In this document: positions 43,849 through 53,243 of the stretch, piece by piece
Position numbering within the stretch: the first letter of the stretch is position 1
How the letters are laid out: each line of letters begins with the position of its first letter
DNA from: Terrabacter sp. 28
Lineage (GTDB): Bacteria > Actinomycetota > Actinomycetes > Actinomycetales > Dermatophilaceae
DNA: 64,000 nt
Direction of reading: 5' to 3'
Assembly: GCA_000955875.1 (NCBI GenBank)
Contig: JYOE01000012.1
Span: 56,187 to 120,186, forward strand
Notes under the pieces: generated by a model
Told to the model about the DNA's origin: nothing
Seen by the model: the letters and a program-made list of their open reading frames with translations, nothing else
Database searches by the model: none
Translations under genes and position numbers: made by a program

Positions 43849-45246
43849 TCAGAAGTTGATCATGTGGCCGGCGATGCCGTGGACGGCCTCCTTGACGGCC
43901 TCGCCCAGGGTGGGGTGCGCGAAGACGGTGCGCGAGATCTCGTCGGCGGTGAGGTCCCACGTCTGCGCGAGGTTGAGCACGGGCAGCAGCTCGGTGACGT
44001 CGGGGCCGATGAGGGCAGCCCCGAGGATCTCGTTGTGCTCGGCGTCGGCGATGACCTTGACGAAGCCGACCGGCTCGCCGAGGCCCATGGCCTTGCCGTT
44101 CGCGGAGAACGGGAACGTCGCCGTCTTGACGTCGTGGCCGGCCTCCTTGGCCTGCGCCTCGGAGAGACCCATCGAGCCGATCTGCGGCTGGCAGTAGGTC
44201 GCCCGCGGGATGAAGCGGTAGTCGATGGCCATCGTCTCGACCCCGGCGAGGGTCTCTGCGGCGACGATGCCCATGGCCTCGGCGACGTGCGCGAGCATGA
44301 GCTTCGCGGTGACGTCACCGATGGCGTAGACGTTCGGGACGTTGGTGCGGCAGAACTCGTCGATCTCGATCGCGCCGCGGTCGGTGAGCTGGACGCCGGT
44401 CGCCTCGAGGCCGTAGCCCTCGGTGCGCGGGGCGAAGCCGATCGCCGACAGCAGCCGGTCGGCCTCGAGCACCTGCTGGTCGCCGCCCGCCGCCGGGCTG
44501 ACGGTGACCCGCACGCCCGAGCCGGTGTCCTCGACCGACTCGACCTTGGTGCCGAGCATGACCTTCACACCGAGCTTCTTGTAGTGCTTGAGCAGCTCCT
44601 TGGACACGTCGGCGTCCTCGGTCGGGACCATGCGGTCGAGGAACTCGACGATGGTGACGTCGACGCCGAAGTTCTTCATGACGTAGGCGAACTCGACGCC
44701 GATGGCGCCGGAGCCGGCGATGATGATCGAGCCGGGCAGCTCGGGGTCGAGGATCTGCTCCTCGTAGGTGACGACGTTCTTGCTCACCTGCACGCCGGGG
44801 ATCATCCGGGTGACGGAGCCGGTCGCGAGGATGAGGTTGTCGAAGGTGATCGAGCGCTTCTCGCCGGAGTTGAGCGCGACGTCCATCGACGTGGCCGAGG
44901 TGAGGGTGCCCCAGCCGTCGATCTCCTCGATCTTGTTCTTCTTCATCAGGAAGTGGACGCCCTTGACGATGCCCTCGGACACCTTGCGGCTGCGGGCGTG
45001 CGTCGGGCCGAAGCTCATCGTGGCGTCGCCCTCGATGCCGTACTTCTGCTTCTCGTGGGTCAGGGTGTGCGACAGCTCGGCGTTCTTGAGCAGGGCCTTG
45101 CTCGGGATGCAGCCGACGTTGAGGCAGACGCCGCCCCAGTACTGCTTCTCGACCACGGCGACCTTCTTGCCGAGCTGCGACGCGCGGATCGCCGCGACGT
45201 AGCCACCAGGACCGGCACCGAGCACAACGACATCGAAATCAGCCAT
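43849..45246 (-). CDS. lpdA: Dihydrolipoyl dehydrogenase
   Basis: Lpd (E3) reoxidises dihydrolipoamide of the 2-oxoacid dehydrogenase and glycine cleavage complexes. The 465-residue protein has the FAD loop [14 protein letters not shown], the redox disulfide C41-LNVG-C46 ([16 protein letters not shown]), the NAD loop [36 protein letters not shown] and the catalytic [15 protein letters not shown] near the C-terminus. No lipoamide acyltransferase gene is adjacent. A TAGGCT -10 seven bases before the ATG suggests a leaderless mRNA. Confidence 0.96.
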   Translation of the reverse strand: MADFDVVVLGAGPGGYVAAIRASQLGKKVAVVEKQYWGGVCLNVGCIPSKALLKNAELSHTLTHEKQKYGIEGDATMSFGPTHARSRKVSEGIVKGVHFLMKKNKIEEIDGWGTLTSATSMDVALNSGEKRSITFDNLILATGSVTRMIPGVQVSKNVVTYEEQILDPELPGSIIIAGSGAIGVEFAYVMKNFGVDVTIVEFLDRMVPTEDADVSKELLKHYKKLGVKVMLGTKVESVEDTGSGVRVTVSPAAGGDQQVLEADRLLSAIGFAPRTEGYGLEATGVQLTDRGAIEIDEFCRTNVPNVYAIGDVTAKLMLAHVAEAMGIVAAETLAGVETMAIDYRFIPRATYCQPQIGSMGLSEAQAKEAGHDVKTATFPFSANGKAMGLGEPVGFVKVIADAEHNEILGAALIGPDVTELLPVLNLAQTWDLTADEISRTVFAHPTLGEAVKEAVHGIAGHMINF

Positions 45247-45253
45247 GGCGCAC

Positions 45254-45259
45254 AGCCTA
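45254..45259 (-). promoter_or_regulatory. -10 element of leaderless lpd
   Basis: TAGGCT (TAnnnT) ends 7 bases before the lpd ATG at 45246, placing the transcription start at or next to the start codon. A weak -35 (TCGAAG) lies 17 bases upstream. Confidence 0.5.
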
Positions 45260-45330
45260 TCCGTGCGCCAGACGGCTTCGAGACGGCGTCCAGGGGTACG
45301 TCACGATCAGCAACCATCTGCGGAAATGGC

Positions 45331-45371
45331 TGTGTCGCAGGCCACATGACGCGTGCTCGCGAGAGTAAGTT
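45331..45371 (+). promoter_or_regulatory. Crp/GlxR-like site and promoter of DUF3311-mctP
   Basis: TGTG-N8-CACA at 45331-45346 has the spacing and half-sites of the actinobacterial Crp/GlxR consensus (TGTGA-N6-TCACA). A TAAGTT -10 candidate is at 45366-45371, centred about 39 bases before the likely start of transcription. That position suits class II-like activation of a carboxylate transporter by cAMP-Crp; this is inference. Confidence 0.45.
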
Positions 45372-45422
45372 CCGCGACGCACGGCCGAACCCATCCGGCC
45401 CCGACCAACGGAGGTCACTCGC

Positions 45423-45725
45423 GTGAGCACCACTCCGCATCGCCACCAGGCGCCACCGGCGAACAAGGGCCTGTTGGCTCTCGCCGGCGTGCTCCTCGCC
45501 ATACCCGTCGTCGCCCTCATGCTCGTCGGCACCTACGCCAAGGACGAGCCGCGCGTTGCGGGCTTCCCGTTCTTCATCTGGTACCAGTTCCTCTGGGTCG
45601 TGATCTGCTCCGTCTTCACCTACACGGCGTACCGGATCGTCCTCAAGGCCCGGCCCCACGTCCCCATGAACCCCGAGGGTGACGCGTACCTCGACGACGA
45701 GTCCCGAGAGGACGGCCTCCGATGA
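45423..45725 (+). CDS. DUF3311 protein, small partner of MctP symporter
   Basis: A 100-residue membrane protein: a polar start, helix about 17-37 (LLALAGVLLAIPVVALMLVG), a FPFFIWYQFLWVVICSVFTYTAYRIVL helix, and an acidic C-terminal tail. DUF3311 proteins are regularly encoded just upstream of sodium:solute symporters and are thought to assist them, as in YhdT/PanF-like pairs. The start is GTG at 45423 with GGAGGT upstream. Its end overlaps the mctP ATG by 4 bases. Confidence 0.87.
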   Translation: MSTTPHRHQAPPANKGLLALAGVLLAIPVVALMLVGTYAKDEPRVAGFPFFIWYQFLWVVICSVFTYTAYRIVLKARPHVPMNPEGDAYLDDESREDGLR

Positions 45726-47395
45726 GCGCCATCGCCCCCGCGGCCACCAACACGGGCGTCAACGGCGTCGCGCTGGCCGTGCTGATCTTCTTCTTCGTCG
45801 TCGTCGCGGCTGCCGGCTTCTGGGCCGCGCGGTGGCGTCGCCCCGAGAGCATGGAGAGCCTCGAGGAGTGGGGACTCGGCGGCCGCTCCTTCGGCACGTG
45901 GATCACGTGGTTCCTGCTCGGCGGCGACCTCTACACCGCCTACACCTTCGTCGCCGTGCCCGCCGCGATGTTCGCCTTCGGCGCCGTCAACGGCTTCTTC
46001 GCCGTGCCCTACACGATCGTGCTCTACCCGATCATCTTCGTGTTCATGTCGCGCCTGTGGTCGGTGTCGCACCGCCACGGCTACGTGACGCCCGCCGACT
46101 TCGTGCACGGCCGGTCCGGCTCGCGCGGGCTGTCGCTGGCCGTCGCGGTCACCGGCTTCCTCGCGACGATGCCCTACATCGCCCTCCAGCTCGTCGGCAT
46201 CCAGGCCGTGCTCGAGGTGGCCGGTGTCGGTGGCGGCGGCAACATCATCGCCAAGGACGCGCCGATCTTCATCGCGTTCCTCGTGCTCGCGCTCTACACG
46301 TACACCTCGGGCCTGCGCGCGCCCGCGATCATCGCGTTCGTCAAGGACATCCTCATCTACCTCGTCATCATCGTCGCGGTCATCTACCTGCCCTCGAAGG
46401 TCGGGGGTTGGGACCACATCTTCGACGCGGCCAAGGAGAAGATGACGACGACCACGAACGCGGCCACGGGCAACAAGAACGTCTTCATCCCCGGCGACAA
46501 GGCGTACTGGGCCTACGGCACGCTGGCCCTCGGCTCGGCCCTGGCCCTGTTCATGTACCCGCACTCGATCACGGCGAGCCTGTCGGCCAAGAACCGCAAC
46601 ACGATCCGCAAGAACGCCTCGATCCTGCCGGCGTACTCGTTCCTCCTCGGCCTGCTGGCGCTGCTCGGCTGGGTCGCGATCGCCGCCGGCACCAAGCCGA
46701 TCGGTCTCGACGGCAAGCCGAACGCGCAGCTGGTCGTGCCCCAGCTGTTCGAGGACATGTTCCCGTCGTGGTTCGCGGGCATCGCCTTCGCCGCGATCGC
46801 GATCGGCGCGCTGGTGCCGGCCGCGATCATGTCGATCGCCGCCGCCAACACCTTCACGCGCAACATCTACAAGGCGTGGATCAAGCCCGACGCGACGGTC
46901 CAGCAGGAGGCCAAGGTCTCGAAGGTCACCTCGCTGGTCGTCAAGGCGTTCGCGCTGCTGTTCGTGCTGCTCCTCGACAAGAGCAACGCGATCAACTTCC
47001 AGCTGCTCGGCGGCATCTGGATCCTCCAGACGTTCCCGTCGCTCGTGTTCTACCTCTACACGCGCTGGTTCCACCGGTGGGCGCTGCTCGCCGGCTGGGC
47101 GGTCGGCATGGTCTACGGCACGCTCGGCGCGTACAACGTGACGAACAAGGCGACGGGTGCGCCCTTCGCCGGGTCGGTCGCCTCGATCCCGGTCATCGGC
47201 CAGCTCGGTTACATCGCGCTCACCGCGTTCGCGATCAACGTCATCGTGGCCGCGGTCCTCACCCTCGTCCTCCGGGCCGTGAAGGCTCCCGAGGGCGTCG
47301 ACGAGACCATCCCGGCCGACTACTTCGCCGACGCGGGTGACCCCCGCGTCCAGAAGCTCGAGACGGGTCCGCACGAGTACACCCCGTCGAACTGA
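45722..47395 (+). CDS. mctP: Monocarboxylate uptake permease (sodium:solute symporter family)
   Basis: A 557-residue SSS-family transporter with about 13 membrane helices. Typical features are the early [43 protein letters not shown] block, [19 protein letters not shown] and [17 protein letters not shown]. MctP takes up lactate, pyruvate, acetate, propionate or alanine; the exact substrate is not visible. It is encoded with DUF3311 as a coupled pair (ATGA overlap). A terminator hairpin follows 28 bases after the stop. Confidence 0.88.
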   Translation: [557 protein letters not shown]

Positions 47396-47422
47396 CACCA
47401 GTCGACCGAGCACGTATGCCGG

Positions 47423-47450
47423 AGGGCCGGGTCCGCGAGGACCCGGCCCT
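47423..47450. terminator. Terminator of the mctP operon
   Basis: A perfect 12-bp stem AGGGCCGGGTCC with 47439-47450 and a GCGA tetraloop, between convergent mctP and FUSC genes. A pyrimidine-rich stretch follows. Confidence 0.88.
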
Positions 47451-47472
47451 TCGCCGTCTCCCCCTCTCCCCC

Positions 47473-47499
47473 GCCACCGCCACCGCCACCGCCACCGCC
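47473..47499. repeat. Hexanucleotide microsatellite (GCCACC)n
   Basis: Four and a half copies of GCCACC lie between the mctP terminator and the FUSC gene. It is non-coding and I see no role beyond possible length variation. Confidence 0.8.
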
Positions 47500-47531
47500 C
47501 GTGACGCAGCGTTCTCTCGATCGGTGACGCG

Positions 47532-48668
47532 TCAGGTGTCCCGGGGGCGCTCGGGGGGCACCGCGGCGATGGCCTGGTCGACGTCGAGGCCGGTCACCTG
47601 GAGCAGGTCGACCACGGTCGAGCGGATCTGCGCGAGCACCGTCTCGGTCGCGAGGCTCGACGTGCGCGGCAGCGTCGCGGTCGCCCTCGCCACCTCGAGC
47701 AGGGCGGTCCGCCCGATCTCGGGTGACGCGTTCTCGGACAGGGCCCGACCGACGACGTCGGTGGCGGCGGCGAGCTCGACGAGCACCTCGACGTAACCCG
47801 GCGGCAGCGCCTCGCCACGCCCCACGGCGACGGTCACCCGGCGTACCAGCACGCGGGTGCTGCGCATCGCCCGGTCGAGCGGCTCGACGAGGTCGACCAT
47901 CTTGCGCACGCCGGCCGCGTGCTGCCGCTTGAACGGCGACGAGGTCAGCACCGAGAGGCCCTCGTCAGCGGCCGAACCGAGCTCGCGCAGCAGCGACTCG
48001 GTGGCACGGGCCGAGGCGAGCACCTCGGCCGCCGCCGGCACGTCGCCGTCACGCGCGCTGGCGGCCGCCCGGCGCAGCAGCTCGCCGATCTTGCGCACGG
48101 CCGCCGCGGCCGCCACCCGTGGTCGACGCAGCGGCGCCTGCGGCACCACGGTCGCGGCCACGAGCGCGATGCCGCCGCCGATGAGCGCGTCGGTCCACCG
48201 GTTGAACGCCTGACCGGGACTGGCGACGAGGGCCGCGATGACGATGCCCTGCACGGCGGACTGCGTGACGATGACCGCGCTGCCGTGCAGCAGGGTCGCG
48301 ATGGCCATCGACACGAGCACGACGGCGGAGATCTGCCAGGGCCCGCTGCCTGCGAGGTGCACGAACACGTCGGCGGTGAAGACCCCGACGGCGACACCGA
48401 TCGCGACCTCGAAGACGCGCCGGAGCCGCTGGCCGTAGGACATGCCGAGGCAGATGACGGCCACGATCGGCGCGAAGAAGGGCGACGGGTGACCGACCAC
48501 GTCGGTCGCGAACCACCACGCCACACCCGCGGCCACCGCCGACTGCACGAGCAGGAAGGCCCGCGTGCGGAGCCGTTCGAACCGCGTGCGGGCGCTGAGC
48601 CGGCTGCGGTCCCAGGCCCGGTCGAGAACCTGGATGACCGGCGCGTCGCTCCTCAGGTAGTCGTCCAC
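47532..48668 (-). CDS. FUSC family / aromatic acid exporter-like membrane protein
   Basis: A 378-residue protein. The N-terminal half has about six membrane helices (LLVQSAVAAGVAWWFATDV through LIGGGIALVAATVVP), with the FUSC/ArAE-type PFFAPIVAVICLGMSYGQRLRRVFEVAIGVAVGVF segment. The second half (about 185-378) is a cytoplasmic helical domain. These proteins relate to aromatic-acid efflux pumps, but the substrate is unknown. It is the last gene on this strand after mrdA (57-base gap), exactly where rodA is often found. Confidence 0.82.
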   Translation of the reverse strand: MDDYLRSDAPVIQVLDRAWDRSRLSARTRFERLRTRAFLLVQSAVAAGVAWWFATDVVGHPSPFFAPIVAVICLGMSYGQRLRRVFEVAIGVAVGVFTADVFVHLAGSGPWQISAVVLVSMAIATLLHGSAVIVTQSAVQGIVIAALVASPGQAFNRWTDALIGGGIALVAATVVPQAPLRRPRVAAAAAVRKIGELLRRAAASARDGDVPAAAEVLASARATESLLRELGSAADEGLSVLTSSPFKRQHAAGVRKMVDLVEPLDRAMRSTRVLVRRVTVAVGRGEALPPGYVEVLVELAAATDVVGRALSENASPEIGRTALLEVARATATLPRTSSLATETVLAQIRSTVVDLLQVTGLDVDQAIAAVPPERPRDT

Positions 48669-48725
48669 GCTCGCACCCTCTCGTCAGGTCGGGGTCGAAT
48701 GTCGCAGGCCGGCCGCGGCCGGCGC

Positions 48726-50789
48726 CTACAACCCCAGGGCAAGGATGGCATCGAAGATCTGGCGCACGGCAGGGGCCGCCACCTTCGAGCCGGAGCCGCC
48801 CTGCCCGACGACCACCACGACGGCATACCTCGGCTTCGTCGTCGGGCCGTAGCCGGCGAACCAGGCGGTGGCCTGCCTGGCGAAGACCTCGCCGGTGCCG
48901 GTCTTGCCGGCCACCGGGTAGCGGGACTGCGGAAAGCCGGCGAACGCCGTGCCCGCCGAGCCGCCCGGCCGGGGGACGTCGCCGAGGGCGGCCCGCACGT
49001 ATGCGAGGACGTCGGCGCGCAGGGGCACCGTGCCGACCCGCTTCGGCGCGATCGGGGTGGTCGAGCCGTCCTGCGCGCGGAAGGCGGCTGCGACCTGGGG
49101 CTGCCACAGCGTGCCGCCGTTGGCGATGGCGGCGTAGACGCCCGCCATCTGGAGGATGGTGACCGCGGTGTCGCCCTGGCCGATCGAGAAGTTGACGGCG
49201 TCGCCGGCGCGGTACTGGTAGCCGGTGGCGCAGTTCTCGGTCGCGAGCCGCTTGAGGTAGTCGGCGCGGGCACGGTCGGTGCGCGCGACCTCCGGGTAGC
49301 CGCCGGCGGCCCGCCGGCAGCTCGCGTCCTTCGTCGCGAGCCAGTGGTCCTCCTTCCAGACGCGGTCGGGCACCCGGCCGGCCGCCTCGCCCGGGATGTC
49401 GATGCCGGTGCGCCGGCCCAGGCCGAAGGCCTTGGCCATCGCGACGAACGGGTCGACGGCGCCCGGCGGCGCGGCCAGGCCTCCTTGGGCCAGCCAGGCG
49501 GCATACGCGAGCCGGTAGAAGACCGTGTCGCACGAGACGACGAGCGCCCGGTGCAGGTCGATGAGGCCGTAGCCGCGGGACTCGAAGTTGTTGAAGGTGC
49601 GGCCGCCGATCGACACGTCGGGCGAGCAGTCGTAGCGGCCGGTGAGCTTCGCGCCGGCGTTGACCGCTGCCGGCACGGAGACGACCTTGAAGGTCGAGGC
49701 CGGCGGGAACGTCTCGGCCGTCAGCCGGGACGTGAGGGCGCTGCCCGTCGCCGGGCTCGTCAGCCGGGCGAGCTCGACGCTGGTGATGCCACCCGCGAAC
49801 GCGGCCGGGTCGTAGGAGGGGTAGCTCGCGGCGGCGACGACCGCGCCGTTCGTCACGTCGACGACGACGGCCGCGCCCGTGTCGGCCCGGAACTTCAGCG
49901 ATTGGGCGTGCGTCACTGCGCGCGCCAGCGCGGCCTCGGTGCGGGCCTGCAGCCGTGCGTCGAGGTGGGTGACGACGTCGCGGCCCGACACCGGCGGCGT
50001 GACGTCGACGGTGTCGGTGACGATGCCCCGCGGGTCGATGGCCACGACAGTGCGGCCGTTGGTGCCGCGCAGGACCGAGTCGTACTGGGCCTCGAGGCCC
50101 GACCGGCCGACGACGTCGTCGGCGTCGATCCGACCCCCGCTGCCGGTGACCTCGTCGGCGTTGGCGCGGGCCACCCAGCCCATCAGGTGCGGCGCGAGCG
50201 CGCCTGCGGGACGGGCGTAGTCGCGAGCGGGTGACGTGGCGACGTCGACGCCGGGGAACTTCTCCGGCTGCTCGACGAGGGTGAGGGCGCGCCGCGCGTC
50301 GACCCCGGACGCGAGCGGGATCGGCACGTAGGGCGAGCCGTTGAAGCACGCCGGCGCCGGCGGTGCCCCGGCCGTACCGCAGAGCATCGTCTTGCCCCAC
50401 AGCCGGTCGAAGGGCAGCCCGAGCACTGCGGCGACGCGGGTCACGAGGTCACGACCGCCGTCCTCCGCCTCGACGAGCACCGAGCGCTGCACCGTGACGA
50501 CGGTGTCGTAGGTGTTCGCGACGAACGGGGCGCCCCTGCGGTCGAGGATGCGTCCACGCAGGGCGTGGTCGGTGACCGTGCGCGTGTTCACCGTCGTCGC
50601 GGCGCGCGCCAGCTGCGGGCCCTGGACGAGCTGGAGCTGCCCGAGCCGGCCGAGCAGCAGCCCGAAGAGGGTGACGAGCAGCACGAGCACCACCCCGGCG
50701 ACACCGACCCGCCGCCGCGCACCTCGCCCCAGCCGTCGCCTCGTCCACCGCGGCACCCGGGCTCCCGGTCGCCGGCCGACGCCCGTCAC
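48726..50789 (-). CDS. mrdA: Penicillin-binding protein 2 (elongation transpeptidase)
   Basis: A class B PBP of 687 residues that cross-links peptidoglycan in the elongasome. One N-terminal anchor helix (about 28-48) precedes the PBP dimer domain. The transpeptidase motifs are S365-T-F-K368 (PPASTFKVV), SCD in LVVSCDTVFY (SxN position) and KTGTGE. The start is GTG at 50789, overlapping the mreD stop as GTGA. It is the fourth gene of mreBCD-mrdA; its normal glycosyltransferase partner RodA is not encoded next to it. Confidence 0.94.
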   Translation of the reverse strand: MTGVGRRPGARVPRWTRRRLGRGARRRVGVAGVVLVLLVTLFGLLLGRLGQLQLVQGPQLARAATTVNTRTVTDHALRGRILDRRGAPFVANTYDTVVTVQRSVLVEAEDGGRDLVTRVAAVLGLPFDRLWGKTMLCGTAGAPPAPACFNGSPYVPIPLASGVDARRALTLVEQPEKFPGVDVATSPARDYARPAGALAPHLMGWVARANADEVTGSGGRIDADDVVGRSGLEAQYDSVLRGTNGRTVVAIDPRGIVTDTVDVTPPVSGRDVVTHLDARLQARTEAALARAVTHAQSLKFRADTGAAVVVDVTNGAVVAAASYPSYDPAAFAGGITSVELARLTSPATGSALTSRLTAETFPPASTFKVVSVPAAVNAGAKLTGRYDCSPDVSIGGRTFNNFESRGYGLIDLHRALVVSCDTVFYRLAYAAWLAQGGLAAPPGAVDPFVAMAKAFGLGRRTGIDIPGEAAGRVPDRVWKEDHWLATKDASCRRAAGGYPEVARTDRARADYLKRLATENCATGYQYRAGDAVNFSIGQGDTAVTILQMAGVYAAIANGGTLWQPQVAAAFRAQDGSTTPIAPKRVGTVPLRADVLAYVRAALGDVPRPGGSAGTAFAGFPQSRYPVAGKTGTGEVFARQATAWFAGYGPTTKPRYAVVVVVGQGGSGSKVAAPAVRQIFDAILALGL

Positions 50790-51286
50790 CCGAGCCTCCG
50801 CCGCACGAGGGCGCGGTCGACCACGAGCAGGGCCGGCAGCAGCACGGCGCCCAGGACCACGGTCGAGGCGAGTCGCGAGGCGTCGACGGCCGGCTCGACC
50901 CCGCCCTCGGCGAGCACGGCCGAGGCCACCCGACCCGCGAGCACCACGACCGCGGCGCAGACCAGGGCCGCGGGCGCCCGCAGCCACGACCGTGACGACG
51001 AGCGCCGGAACAGCCCCGCGACGAAGCCGGCCAGCATGCCGACCAGGGGCATCAGGCCCAGCGGGCTGCCGACCGGTGGCACCAGCTCGACGACCCAACC
51101 GGCCAGCAGACCCGCGAGCGCGCCGTGCACCGGCCCTCTGAGCACGGCGGTGGCGACGACCCCGACCAGCACGAGGTCGGGCACCCACTGCTGCGGCACG
51201 CCGAGCCGTGGGAGCAGGGTCGCCGTCGTCAGGGCCGCCCCGACGACGTATGCGGTGCGCAGCACTCCCAGCAGCGTCGGCCTCAC
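50786..51286 (-). CDS. mreD: Rod shape-determining protein MreD
   Basis: A 166-residue membrane protein with about five hydrophobic segments (VLRTAYVVGAALTTATLLP, WVPDLVLVGVVATAVLRGP, ALAGLLAGWVVELVPPVG, LMPLVGMLAGFVAGL, LVCAAVVVLAGRVASAVL). MreD sequences are poorly conserved, so the call rests on size, topology and its place between mreC and mrdA. The start is GTG at 51286, overlapping the mreC stop, and the stop overlaps the mrdA start. Confidence 0.87.
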   Translation of the reverse strand: MRPTLLGVLRTAYVVGAALTTATLLPRLGVPQQWVPDLVLVGVVATAVLRGPVHGALAGLLAGWVVELVPPVGSPLGLMPLVGMLAGFVAGLFRRSSSRSWLRAPAALVCAAVVVLAGRVASAVLAEGGVEPAVDASRLASTVVLGAVLLPALLVVDRALVRRRLG

Positions 51287-52107
51287 CGGGTGGCCCCCGT
51301 CGTGCTGCGTGGCGTCGAGCGGGCGGTCGGCACGATGACGGCGACGACGTCGATCGCGTCGGGGTCGGTTGCCGGGCGCACCGTCGCACCTCGGGTGAGC
51401 TGGCCGTGGTCGGGATCGACGGCGGTCACCGTGCCGACCACGACGCCGGCGGCATACGGCGCCTCGTCGACGCTCCCCAGGGTGCGCACGACGTCGCCCA
51501 CGACGGCGGTGCCGGGCGCGATGGTGGACAGGCTCAGGGACCCGCGGGGGCGCGACTCGACGTCTCCCGCGACCGGGGTCCTCACCGTGCCGAGGGTTCC
51601 GGCGGGGCCGACCCGCACGGCGACGACGGAACCTGCGCTGCCGAGCACCTGGACGTCGCTCGTCCACGGCGCCACGGACACGACCCGACCGACCAGCCCC
51701 TCGGCTGAGACGACCGTGGAGTCGGCGCGGACCCCGTCGCGCGAGCCGACGTCGAGCGTCACCGTGCGTCCGCCGAGGGGGCTCAGGTCGCTGGCGACGA
51801 CACGGGCCGGCACCAGCGTGCGACCCGCCGTGGTGGTGGAGCCGAGCAGCTCGTCGAGGCGGCCCAGGTCGGCGGCGCGTCGTCGCTCGTCGGCGAGCTG
51901 CGTGCGCAGCCGCACGTTCTCGCGCTCGAGGGCGGTGAGCGCGTCGGGCTGCGCCCCGGACAGTGCCCGCTGCACGGGTCCCAGGACGACGGCCCCGGCC
52001 CGACGCACGCCGTCGGCCACGCCCCAGCCGGCGAGGTCGGCGAGCAACAGCGCGACGGTCAACGACGCCAGGACGACGAGGAGGCGGCGGCGGGCGGTGG
52101 ACGGCAT
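51283..52107 (-). CDS. mreC: Rod shape-determining protein MreC
   Basis: A 274-residue protein with one N-terminal helix (about 9-30), a coiled coil (about 58-80, LTALERENVRLRTQLADERR), then the double beta-barrel domain (ARVVASDLSPLGGRTVTLDVGSRDGV, VVSAEGLVGRVVSV, GVVVGTVTAVDPDHGQL). MreC links cytoplasmic MreB to the periplasmic elongation enzymes. The ATG at 52107 (MPSTARRRLL) lies 4 bases after the mreB stop; longer readings into the intergenic stretch are unlikely. Confidence 0.92.
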   Translation of the reverse strand: MPSTARRRLLVVLASLTVALLLADLAGWGVADGVRRAGAVVLGPVQRALSGAQPDALTALERENVRLRTQLADERRRAADLGRLDELLGSTTTAGRTLVPARVVASDLSPLGGRTVTLDVGSRDGVRADSTVVSAEGLVGRVVSVAPWTSDVQVLGSAGSVVAVRVGPAGTLGTVRTPVAGDVESRPRGSLSLSTIAPGTAVVGDVVRTLGSVDEAPYAAGVVVGTVTAVDPDHGQLTRGATVRPATDPDAIDVVAVIVPTARSTPRSTTGATR

Positions 52108-52111
52108 ACGG

Positions 52112-53137
52112 CTAGAGGCGGTGGTCGCCGACGAGCACGCGTTCGAGGCTGGAGAACTCGTCGACGCAGCGTCCGGCCCCGCGCGCGACCGCACGAAGCG
52201 GGTCCTCGGCGACGCGGACGGGGACCCCGAGCTCGTGGCGCATGCGCTCGTCGAGCCCGCGCAGCAGTGCGCCCCCGCCCGTGAGCGTGATGCCGCGGTC
52301 GAGGATGTCGCCGGAGAGCTCCGGCGGGCACACGTCGAGCGTCGCGCGCACCAGCTCGATGATCTGCAGGACCGGCCCCTCGATGGCGCGCCGCACCTCG
52401 ACCGAGCCGACCTGCACCGTCTTGGGCAGCCCGGTCACGAGGTCGCGTCCGCGCAGGCGCGTCGTCAGCTCCTCGCGCAGCGGGAACACCGACCCGACGG
52501 CCACCTTGATGTCCTCGGCGCTGCGCTCGCCGAGCAGGAGGGAGTACTCGCTCTTGACGTGGCTGACGAGGGCCTCGTCGATCTCGTCGCCGGCGATGCG
52601 CAACGAGCTGGACGTGACGATGCCGCCGAGGCTGATGACGGCGACGTCGGTGGTGCCGCCGCCGATGTCGACGACCATGCTCGCCGCCGTGTCGTAGACG
52701 GGCAGCCCGGCGCCGATGGCGGCCGCCATCGGCTCCTCGACCATGTAGACGCGGCGGGCGCCGCAGCGGGTCGCGGCGTCCTCGAGCGCCCTGCGCTCGA
52801 CGCCGGTGACCTCGCTGGGGACGCAGAGCACCATGCGAGGCCGCACGAGCCTGGAGGTGCGCACCTGGTCGATGAACCAGCGCAGCATGCGCTCGGTCTC
52901 GTCGGCGTCGGAGACGACGCCGTCACGCAGCGGCCGCACGGCACGGATGGTGCCCGGCGCCCGGCCGAGCATCTCCTTGGCGCGGCTGCCCGCGGCGACG
53001 AGGCGCCCGCTGCTCACCTCGACGGCGACGACCGACGGCTCCTCGACGACGACGCCGCGTCCGCGCACGTGGATGAGCGTGTTGGCCGTGCCGAGGTCGA
53101 TCGCGAGGTCGCGACCGAAGGCGGGCCAGGTGCTCAT
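52112..53137 (-). CDS. mreB: Rod shape-determining protein MreB
   Basis: A bacterial actin of 341 residues that organises lateral wall synthesis. Nucleotide-binding motifs are DLAIDLGTANTLIHVRGRG (phosphate 1), VVDIGGGTTDVAVISLGGI (phosphate 2) and LTGGGALLRGLDERM (adenosine). The start is the ATG at 53137. Presence of mreBCD indicates a rod-forming or sporulation-related elongation system; many coccoid Micrococcales lack it, so this organism may be rod-shaped for at least part of its cycle (inference). About 106 bases separate it from ndk. Confidence 0.96.
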   Translation of the reverse strand: MSTWPAFGRDLAIDLGTANTLIHVRGRGVVVEEPSVVAVEVSSGRLVAAGSRAKEMLGRAPGTIRAVRPLRDGVVSDADETERMLRWFIDQVRTSRLVRPRMVLCVPSEVTGVERRALEDAATRCGARRVYMVEEPMAAAIGAGLPVYDTAASMVVDIGGGTTDVAVISLGGIVTSSSLRIAGDEIDEALVSHVKSEYSLLLGERSAEDIKVAVGSVFPLREELTTRLRGRDLVTGLPKTVQVGSVEVRRAIEGPVLQIIELVRATLDVCPPELSGDILDRGITLTGGGALLRGLDERMRHELGVPVRVAEDPLRAVARGAGRCVDEFSSLERVLVGDHRL

Positions 53138-53243
53138 GGCCGGGATTGTGTCGCGACGCCGCGCCGTCCCCGAGGGCATCCGGGGTGTGTCGCCGGATGG
53201 GTGACTCGAGTGGTGCCTGTGACGCCTGTGGCACCTGTTCCCG

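Noticed and set aside
47473..47499. (GCCACC)n as a CRISPR-like array
   Set aside because: It is a simple hexamer microsatellite without spacers and no cas genes are near.
53212..53235. GGTGCC/GGCACC hairpin after ndk
   Set aside because: Only 6 bp and no clear tail; mreB is probably reached by read-through or its own promoter.
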